From positions 43,640,225 through 43,704,224 of the forward strand of contig OX411555.1 of the NCBI GenBank assembly GCA_948146395.1: a DNA stretch of 64,000 bases, read 5' to 3'. The position numbers and the translations under genes were made by a program. Below the pieces are notes generated by a model. The model worked only from the letters and a program-made list of their open reading frames with translations, ran no database searches and was not told where the DNA came from. This document shows positions 56,180 through 64,000 of the stretch, one piece after another. Within the stretch, counting starts at the first letter, position 1. Each line of letters starts with the position of its first letter. This DNA comes from Fragum whitleyi (taxonomy: Eukaryota; Mollusca; Bivalvia; Cardiida; Cardiidae).

Positions 56180-57187
56180 ATTGAACCTTTCACAGGGACT
56201 CCTGATTCAACCATAGACAACTTCGACTATGAGTCATGGCCCATGGAGTACTTCTGGAGAATGTTCCCTCTCCAATTGATGGCCAACATTGTAACCTGGA
56301 CTAGCAGCTACGCAAGATGGGTACAGTTGCAGCCTGGAGCCCAACAAGACACTGCCTGGAGCCCAACAAGACACTGCCTGGTACGAAGTCACGCTCTTGG
56401 AGATGCAAGCATTCCTAGCCATCAACATACTGATGGAAATACAACGCCTGCCATGTGTAGAGATGTGCTGGAGTTTGGATCCTTTTTTTGGAAATGTTGG
56501 AGTATCTTCCATTATGCCATGCAATCGCTTTCGGAAGATTCTTCAGTATTTTCATGTGTCTGATAAAGAAGCAGAACCACCATCCAATTCTCCTAGCTAT
56601 CGTCTGTGTAAGGTGCAACCTGTCATTGATGGCCTGTCAGATACATTCCGAACATCTTACACACTCTCTAGAGAAGTCTCCGTGGACGAGGTGATGATTC
56701 CCTTCAGTGGTCGACTTGCTTTCTGACAGTATATGCCAGCCAAACCTGTGAAGCGTGGAATCAAAGTCTGGGCTCTCAGGCCTTTTTTTATGCTGTTTTT
56801 GGGGCCGAAATTCGGCCCCAATCCCCTCTTGAAAACATATACTTTTTTCCCCTATTTCAGATAAAAATTCCCCTATCCAAAAGGCCTCAAAGGCTTTTCC
56901 CTAACGAACAAAATCTTGCATTGTTACGCATTTTAAATAAAAACGACTCCCACATAAAAATCGTCTGCAACACCGGGACACAATCTAGATGCCCTTAATA
57001 TCAGTTTTTATTAAAATTAAGCTACCATATACATAAAAAGCAAAACTTGATTTCCAGACCATAAAATCTCTTTCATTAGTAGTTGCCAATCAATTTAAAT
57101 GACTTTTAAAAGCCTTTAGACATACTTTTGGGTTGCCTTTTTTCCGGGACTGTCATATTTGGCAAGCACTCGTCGGCAGTTTTAAAA

Positions 57188-58553
57188 ACTAGAAAGCCAT
57201 GAATGGCTTGAGTCGCTCCACAGGCTTGAAATTCTTGTAAAAGCAAATAAATAGTTTGACTAGATTTTTAGATATTTGGGGTTCTACTGATGTTGAAAAT
57301 GATTTTCAAAGTTTCAACTATATAACAGAAACAGAAATGACCTCTGCTATTAAAAGAGATATTTTTCAACAATTCAAAACAATTTTTGGCTGCATGATAA
57401 TGGGTCACCCAAAGATCACACCTAAATGTTTGATCGATATCCATCACTTACATTCTGAGAAAATGTTTTTCATAGTTTCCACTATTTAACATACTGAGAA
57501 TTGACCTTCACCCATAAAATGTATATTTTTCATTCAATCAAATAATTTTTTGGTACACTGACAAAGGGTCACTCAAGGATCAATCCAGTGAAATTAAGTT
57601 GATATCCAAAAATCAGATTTTGAGAAAATGATTTTCAAATTTTTCCACTATATAACATATAGAGAAATGACCTCTGCCCATAAAATGCATATTTTTCATC
57701 CAATCAAAATAATTTTTAGTACACTGATAAAGGGTCACTCAAGGATCATTCCAGTGAAATTTGGTTGATATCCATCAGTTACTTTCTGAGAAAATGATTT
57801 TCAAAGTTTCCACTATATAACATTTAGAGAAATGACCTCCGTCCATAAAATGCATATTTTTCATCCAATCACAATAATTTTTAGTACACTGATAAAGGGT
57901 CACTCAAGGATCATTCCAGTGAAATTTGGTTGATATCCATCAGTTACATTCTGAGAAAATGATTTTCAAAGTTTCCACTATATAACATAAAGAGAAATGA
58001 CCTCCGTCCATAAAATCCATATTTTTCATCCAATCACAATAATTTTTGGTACACTGATAAAGGGTCACTCAAGGATCATTCCAGTGAAATTTGGTTGATA
58101 TCCATCTGTAACATTCTGAGAAAACGATTTTCAAATTTTCCACTATATAACATATAGAGAAATGACCTCTGCCCATAAAATGCATATTTTCCATCTGATC
58201 ACAATAATTTTTTGTAGACTGATAGAGGGTCATCCAGTGATCATTCATGTAAAATTTAAATGGTATCCATTGATTAGAATCTGAGAAAACTCACTTTTTA
58301 CCATATTTGGAAATTAGCCACGCCCATTAAATCCATGTTTTTCATTGGATCAAAATTTCTTGAACAACTTTGAAAGAGGGTCACCCAAGGATCATTCCTG
58401 TGAAGTTTGGTTGAAATCCATCCAGTAGTTTCTGAGGAGAAGATTTTTAAAGAAAAGTTTACGACCGGACGGACGCACGGACGGACGGACGGACGCACGA
58501 CGGACACAACGCCATGACAATAGCCCCAGTGGCTTTCAGCCAGTGGAGCTAAC
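57188..58553 (+). mobile_element. Family C element, complete, nested in transposon 3
   Basis: Starts ACTAGAAAGCCATGAATGGC then TTGAGTCGCTCCACAGG. About six ~165-bp units. Ends GGACGGACGCACGGACGGAC and CCAGTGGCTTTCAGCCAGTG then GAGCTAACAA. It is the best reference copy for the family in this window. Confidence 0.9.
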
Positions 58554-60060
58554 AAGATCATAGAGGAAAAGAATATTTTTTCAAGGGGAAAAGTATAAAA
58601 GAAAACTCTTTGTGGTCTAGAAAATGCAAGCACTTACTTGCTTTGGCACTAAAAAGTTGAAAATTTACTGAAACAGGTATCAGAAAAAGCTGACCGTCAC
58701 CGGCCAAACTGTACCAGTTACCGGACAGGTATAATATTCGGATACACAATTTATAGATTTATTCAACAGAACTTTTCTATAAGAGTAAGAATATACTAAT
58801 TTAGGTAAAAAGACCTTGGATTACTTTAGAATAAACATTCTTCAACCTATTTTCATTCTATTAATGACCTAATTTACCCAGTTTGTGTTCGATTTTAAAT
58901 AGCTTTTTTTTTTGTGTGTGTGTGTGTGTGTGTGTGTTTTTTTACATAGTTTATTGAGTTAATTCAGAGACACTTTCTCTGTTCCTACATCTGTTCCTAT
59001 GACTGTTCCAGAATTGATAATTTAGAAAGAAGACCTTAAAACAAGAAAGAACACAAAGACAGGTTATGGCCATGTAGGCCTATTTTTTCCACAGAAATTT
59101 GATACACTCATGTCGGGTAATCCTGCGCATCGTCTAAAGCTGCGCAGCTATATGACGTCATGTAAACTAAGAAAATGGCCGCTGAACATAAAAGAAGAAC
59201 GACCTATTTTTCATACTCAAAATTCGATTGATTCCACCATTTTAAACAAAAAGTTCATGTGTGTATTTTAAAGCAAAAAGATTACCGTTTTTGTCTCAGT
59301 AATTTTTATTTTAATTTAAACAGCTTACAGACATTAATTTTAGATTCTTTCCTCAACTGCGCAGGGTTAGCCGACGAAAACTGCGTTGAAAATACGCGAC
59401 GGTGCCTCTGTTCAACACCGGATTGTGTGATTCTAGTGACATTTTGTTCTAGATAAAATGTCTTTTACATAGATAAATGGTCAACAAGTACATTTGTGGA
59501 TTGATTTGTTTTTGTTAAACTGATATATTTACACGAATTTTGTACTTGACTTTCTTAAGTGCGCAGGGTTTGCCAACAGCACTGTATTTAGTTGATGAAA
59601 AAAGGTTTCTTCAGTAAGATAAAAAAAAATAGGCACAGAAAATTTTGGATTTTCAATTACAAAAAAATAATTAAATAACTTATTAGTGCCTATAAATACA
59701 TCATTAATTGTGTACCTGTAGGCAGTTGTAGAAAATATGCTTTGAATCCAAATATTCATATTTTATTTGCTTAACATTTTTTTTGTGTCTCCCTATAATG
59801 AACAAATGACCCCCAAATACTGAACTTGGGTGGAAACAATGACCCGAAAAATGACAAGTCAAGAAAAACCCTGCCATTATGATCGAATCAATATCTGTAG
59901 GCCAAAATAATCATCTAAATGAGCTTACATGCCTTGATCATTGATCATAGTTAAAAACACACACAAATCATGACTTTTGATTGATATTTTACTGTGTGAT
60001 ATGAAAATATGAAAATTCCCCTCCCAGTGAATTTTTCCCCTGCAGAAAGGACCCGCCACC
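58554..60060. other. Interior of transposon 3, no transposase seen
   Basis: Contains a TG-repeat and a cAMP-response-like TGACGTCA at 59152-59160. A phrase TGCGCAGGGTTAGCCGAC (59357) recurs as TGCGCAGGGTTTGCCAAC (about 59561), spaced about 204 bases. No coding domain. Confidence 0.45.
58906..58946. repeat. (TG)n microsatellite flanked by T-runs
   Basis: A run of about 13 TG units bordered by poly-T on both sides. Confidence 0.9.
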
Positions 60061-61184
60061 TTTCCCCTAAACCTTAGAAAAAGGCCTGGCTCTGTGTGAT
60101 GCTAGGAATGGTTACATGTCTAAGTTCGACATCGACCTTGGTAGGCAGAACAACACAACTGAGCATGGTTTGGGCTACAACATTGTTACCAAGTTGACAG
60201 ACTTCCTGCAGGGTACTTGGCGCATGGTCTACTTTGACAACTTTTTCACAGGTGTACAGCTGATGAAGGACTTACTTGCTAGGGGCCTGTAAACTTGTGG
60301 AACTTTTCGTCCCTGCAGGAAGGGGTTTCCACCATCCTTTAAGAAACCAGACAGCCTCAAGAACCGCGGTGACTTCAAGGTTCTACAACATGGAAGATCC
60401 AACTTGGTAGTAACAGTGTGGATGGATAGAAAGCCTGTTCACCATCTATCTACCCACAGTGATCCAATTGTGGTTATGGACCGTACCAGAAGATGCGGCC
60501 GAGAAATCCTCCAACTGAAACTGCCACAGACAATCCATCAGTACAACAAGATTATGGGTGACGTGGACCTTCATGATCAGCTTCAGTCAAACTATGATGT
60601 TGCGCAAAATGGAAAGAAGGCTTGGCGGTACATCTTCTGGTTTTGTTTGAATGCCGCCATCACAAATGCCTTTGTATTGTACAAGGTTGCATCTATCAGG
60701 AATAGTAGAAAGAGCAGGTTTCGACCATATCAACTTCCGCAAAGAACTTGCTCACGAGCTGATTGGGGGTTTCATGAGAAGGAAGAAGTCACCGTTCCCA
60801 GAACCTGTTGTGCCTGCTGTAAATGTTCCGGAGCAAAACATAAAGGGCAATTTGAATTCCAGACAACAGGAAGACGTGCAAGTATCACTCCAGATACTTG
60901 AACAAACGGAAAGAAACGGTGTTTGAGTGCTCTGTGTGTAATGTGCATTTGTGCAAGGATGGGTGTCATGCAAGATACCATGGCATATAAACGACAAAAG
61001 GACTGAACAATGGACTTTGATTTGTGAATAGTGAAAATGGATTAACAACCGAACTGTGAAATGGAATTGAGAAATGAACAAAACCCCATGGGCCATGAAT
61101 TAGAGCGCCTCCACGCGGCGTGGCCTGGATGTGGCTGGATTAAAAGATAACGTTTTTCCAACAAGCACATAAAAGTCAAAAACA

Positions 61185-61436
61185 ACAAGATGTGTTTGTG
61201 AAACACGAATGCACCCGTAACAGCATTTTTTTAAAAAGTTTGACCTTGACAGATGACCTTGACCTTGTCACATGACTTTGACTTTGGTGTACAGCTTTGT
61301 ATGTCAAATACTTTTGAAGAAAAGGCAAAGGTTAAGTTTTCGGGTTAAGTTTTTGGACAGACGGACAGACAGAAGGACAGACAGACGGACATGAGTAAAA
61401 CAATATGCGCCCGATCTCTTGATTTGGGGGCATAAA
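61185..61436 (+). mobile_element. Family E element, minimal copy
   Basis: ACAAGATGTGTTTGTGAAAC start, one unit with TGACCTTGACAGATGACCTT, GACAGACGGACAGACAGAAG run, and GCGCCCGATCTCTTGATTTG then GGGGCATAAAAA. Confidence 0.85.
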
Positions 61437-61721
61437 AATAATATATCAAAACTACTAGAATCTCAAGACCTTAGATTAGTGAAAATGTTTTTTTATTCAC
61501 ATTTTTTCATTTTGGACAATGACCATCAGTATTTATTAACATACTGCTTGTGGAAGTAAGAAATGTGTATTTTGCGGTATGAATTGAAATGACTTTAAAA
61601 TGAAAACGCAGAATGCTATCTTGCAACAGAAGGGCACAAAACAGGAAACATTTACATGGCAAGAGTACCAATTAGTGTAGAAGAAGAAACAGGGCCTCTT
61701 GTGAATAAATATGTAAAAAAA
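61437..61721. other. No recognised feature
   Basis: AT-rich sequence. CAGGGCCTCTTGTG at 61691 could be a relic of an inverted ACAAGAGG-type end but has no partner. Confidence 0.35.
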
Positions 61722-62997
61722 CAAGAGGACCAAGATGGTCCTAGATCGCTCACCTGAGTCTCTTTGACCCCTGGGACATCACATAAATTAGATAGGCAGA
61801 TGTTAAAAAGAAGATAATTGCCCAAGGTCAATACCATGGAACATTTTCAGCGAAGAGCAAGACAGATATGCCTTTTTGCTCTTTGATTCTATGTAAAAAG
61901 GGATACACCCGGGTGGACCCAAAATGTGACCCCAGGGTCTTGATATGAACAAACTTGAAAGAGGTCCATAAGATGATGCTACATACTAAATATGAAAGCT
62001 GTCTGCATTCTGGTTTCAGAGAAGAAGATTTTTGAAGATTTTCCTATTTTCACCCATCATGCTCAGATGAGCTGAAAAGGGATGCGCCCGGTTGGAGCCC
62101 AAATATGATCCAAGGGTCTTGATATGAACAAACTTGGTAGGGGCCCACTAGATGATGCTACATACCAAAAATAAAGGCAGTGTGTCCTCTGGTTTCGATT
62201 AAAGAAGATTTTAAAAGATTTTTGCTCTTTGATTCAATGTGAAAAGGGTTGCGCCCGGGTGGAGCCCAAATATGATCCTAGGGTCTTGATATGAATAAAG
62301 TAGGTAGGGGCCCACTAGATGATGCTACATACCAAATATGTAAGCTGTCTGCCATCTGGTTTCATAGAAGAAGATTTTTGAAGATTTTCATTTTTTTACC
62401 CTTCTTGCTCATAAGAGATAAAGGGATGCACCCGTGCAAAGTCCAAATATGACCCAAGGGTCTTGATATGAACAAACTTGGTAGAGGCCCACTAGGTGAT
62501 ACTACACACCAAATATTAAAGCTGTCTGCCATCTTGTTTCAGAGAAGAAGATTTTTAAAGATATTTGCTCTTTGATTCTATGTAAAAAGGGTTGGGCCCG
62601 GGTAAAGCCCAAATATGACCCCAGGGTCTTGATATGAAGAAACTTGGTAGAGGTCCACTAGATGATGCTACATACCAAATATGAAAGCTCTCTGACATCT
62701 GGTTTCAAAGAAGAAGATTTTTAAAGATTTTCATATTTTCACCCTTTTTGTTAAGGGTAAAGGGAAAGTTAAGGGTGGATTTCATTTATTTGAACAATTA
62801 TGGTAGAGCTTGACCCAAGGAACATCCCTGCCAAGTTTCATCAAGATTGGCCCACTAGTTTAGGAGGAGAAGATGTTTAAAGAAATTGTGGGCGACGCAC
62901 GACGGACGACACACGACGCACGACTGACGACGCACGACGGACATTCTACGATCCCAATAGCTCACCTTGAGCACTTCGTGCTCAGGTGAGCTAAAAA
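61722..62997 (+). mobile_element. Family A element, complete
   Basis: Starts ACAAGAGGACCAAGATGGTC then CTAGATCGCTCACCTGAG. Core GGGTCTTGATATGAACAAAC near 61935, 62114, 62281, 62458 and 62626 (spacings 167-179). Microsatellite-like GACGACACACGACGCACGAC, hairpin GAGCACTTCGTGCTCAGGTG then AGCTAAAAA. Reference copy for A in this window. Confidence 0.92.
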
Positions 62998-63194
62998 CTG
63001 AGACCAACACCTGCAAATGATAGCTGCAAAGAAAAATTATTTCTCAATTCAAAAGAAAACACATTAGAATCAACCTAAAGCCATTTTCATATACTATCAA
63101 AAAAAGAAAAAAATAAACTTGCTTTTTGATAAATCCATCATTTGACAAATTGAAAATCAAGAATGGCCATTTGTTAAAAAAAGTTCACATCCGA

Positions 63195-63440
63195 ATCGAA
63201 AGGCGCAGGACTTAAGGCTACATTTACCGCCATTGAGCCTGGGATAATTGTGTTTGATTACCACGCTCACCTCTCGTACAAGGAAGGCCATCAAGTGTTC
63301 AAATCATGAGGTGGATGAAAACATGTACATGTTTACATTTCACTTTGATGGAAAACAATTCTATATTCATGCAAACAACACATTTAAAATGCCATCCAAA
63401 AAAGCTCAATTAAGCAGAGCTCTACAGACTCTATAAATTT
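63195..63440 (+). pseudogene. SET-domain-like fragment (KMT5A/PR-Set7-like)
   Basis: Frames read GAGLKATFTAIEPGIIVFDY then HAHLSYKEGHQVFKS, a stop, then ENMYMFTFHFDGKQFYIHAN. This order resembles the first half of a PR-Set7-type SET domain (GxGxxAt, G..V.dYhG, YMf.F...k.YciDA). The Asn-His-Ser motif and the rest of the domain are not seen. The stop after FKS and the short length suggest a relic. Such SET genes also occur within invertebrate mobile elements, so a host origin is not implied. Confidence 0.4.
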
Positions 63441-63515
63441 TGGGAAAAGTGACTTCTCCCTTGACTGAAAATTGGGAGAAGTTTTTCCAAATGGGGAGTA
63501 AAGATTAGAAAAGAT

Positions 63516-63918
63516 AAAGCTGCCAATCTATCAGGGGAAGAGAATAAGAGATCTGAAAAAACTTAAATTAGAAAACCCTATATCGATATGTGGTATTTCT
63601 TGGACTTTGTTTGCCCATGCATATGCTATGATGGGTATTCCAATCATAATAAGACTAAGACAAGTTGTAAATAATGTAGAAATGTTAAGGGCTTACATCT
63701 AAAAACAAAACTCAATTTGATCAATTCATCTGCACTGATAATGAAATAAAATTTATACAAAAGTCATAAATGATCACAGCTTCATGTATTGCTGAATCTG
63801 CAAATGAAATCCAGGATAAGACTGAACATGAAAATAACCCAGATAATGTTCCCTCATGTAGTACTTTGAGTGTCGATAACGTATGTGCATCTAGCAATAT
63901 TTTACAAGTCGATGTCAA
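63516..63918 (+). repeat. Dispersed repeat R, copy 2, with open frames
   Basis: Matches 53081-53371 and is longer. In this copy the frame starting KLPIYQGKRIRDLKKLKLEN then PISICGISWTLFAHAYAMMG stays open for about 62 codons, and a second frame from 63770 covers SANEIQDKTEHENNPDNVPS. The matching frames in copy 1 are broken. The protein is not recognised. It may be part of an unknown transposon gene, ending at the D element. Confidence 0.5.
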
Positions 63919-64000
63919 AATGAACAACAGCCATGTTGGACATGGCCATCCCCATCAAAGCTTGATAGTAAACTGGAGCCTACTCAAAGGGCAATAACTC
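63919..64000 (+). mobile_element. Family D element, truncated by the window end
   Basis: AACAACAGCCATGTTGGACA then TGGCCATCCCCATCAAAGCT and CAAAGGGCAATAACTC. The same junction with repeat R occurs at 53372, so D and R were probably copied together. Confidence 0.6.

Larger units (their letters stand above)
56777..60088. mobile_element. CAGG-ended transposon 3, 5-bp target duplication GCTCT
   Basis: CAGGCCTTTTT and AAAAAGGCCTG are inverted ends. GCTCT flanks at 56772-56776 and 60089-60093. Removing the insert and one GCTCT restores the piggyBac frame (VWAL then CDARNGYM), which proves the boundaries. Subterminal GGGGCCGAAATTCGGCCCCA then ATCCC is shared with the element at 21229. It contains a nested C element and no recognisable transposase. 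Confidence 0.85.
56180..60995 (+). pseudogene. piggyBac-type transposase pseudogene, split by a 3.3-kb transposon
   Basis: The frame opens IEPFTGTPDSTIDNFDYESW and follows the DDE_Tnp_1_7 domain. Catalytic-type Asp residues are visible at 56685-56687 (VSVDEVMIPFSGR), 60236-60238 (VYFDNFFTG) and 60566-60568 (GDVDLHDQL). The C-terminal Cys-rich zinc domain follows (CCACCKCSG, then FECSVCNVHLCKDGCHARYH in a shifted frame). Lesions: the 22-bp unit at 56337-56358 is tandemly repeated at 56359-56380 and shifts the frame; stop TGA at 56724; transposon at 56777-60088; stop TAA at 60290; frameshift near 60870. The acidic N-terminus is missing. Ends of the host piggyBac element were not located. Non-functional. 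Confidence 0.85.

Noticed and set aside
59152..59160. CRE (TGACGTCA) as a promoter
   Set aside because: An isolated 8-mer inside a transposon without other promoter features is expected by chance.
60752..61096. Minus-strand 114-codon frame
   Set aside because: It is the shadow of the piggyBac C-terminal region on the opposite strand.

Overview
This is animal nuclear DNA with almost no protein-coding content. It is AT-rich, intron-like and packed with nested mobile elements. I read it as a bivalve mollusc. The evidence is dozens of elements with cores of ~145-180 bp tandem repeats followed by GGAC/ACGG-type microsatellites (the architecture I recall as pearl or tandem-repeat-containing elements of oysters and clams), plus many copies of a tRNA-headed SINE resembling the RUDI/V-SINE type described in molluscs. 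Species cannot be named from the sequence, and all family assignments are from memory.

Main repeat class. I use letters for families of one element type. Each begins ACAAGA/ACAAGG (C elements usually ACTAGA), has a 9-13 base motif shortly inside the left end, a tandem core, a GGAC-type microsatellite, then a hairpin and the inverse of the left motif, ending CTAA or ATAA plus A-run. Inner motif pairs: A, B, K, L = GCTCACCTGA/TCAGGTGAGC; C = GCTCCACAGG/CAGTGGAGC; D = ATCCCCCGCCG/GGGGGAT; E = TGCCCCCGT/GCGGGGGCAT; F = AGTCCCCTACCGG/CCGGTAGGGGACT; N = ATACGCCCGTC/GACGGGCGTAT. H, I, J and O are less complete. Subterminal inverted repeats with a 3' hairpin suggest non-autonomous Helentron-like elements. 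Every oriented copy lies on the + strand, and nearly all SINEs lie on the - strand.

Layout. 1-4.6 kb: a unit bounded by inverted arrays of a GATGGCAGCCA motif, with F and a SINE inside. 5.6-8.8 kb: decayed OTU-like gene, H element, Tigger/pogo remnant. 10-15 kb: C and A elements, A split by a 2.5 kb transposon with 25-bp inverted ends. 16-19.7 kb: SINEs and a frameshifted tyrosine recombinase. 19.8-31 kb: two large B elements, a SINE-broken ORF, C, O and L elements. 32-36.5 kb: A split by N, H split by E. 36.6-45 kb: an old inverted duplication, each arm later filled with different elements. 45-49 kb: A split by a CAGG-ended transposon, hAT-type zinc-finger fragment, L. 49-53 kb: putative host exons, including a duplicated coiled-coil exon. 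53-64 kb: more C/L/D/E/A elements, a piggyBac transposase pseudogene split by a 3.3 kb transposon, and a SET-like fragment.

Host gene. Exon-like segments with splice signals on the + strand at 28.2, 49.2, 50.9, 51.3 and 53.0 kb suggest that much of the window is intronic to one + strand gene I could not identify. No complete gene, rRNA, functional tRNA or CRISPR array is present.
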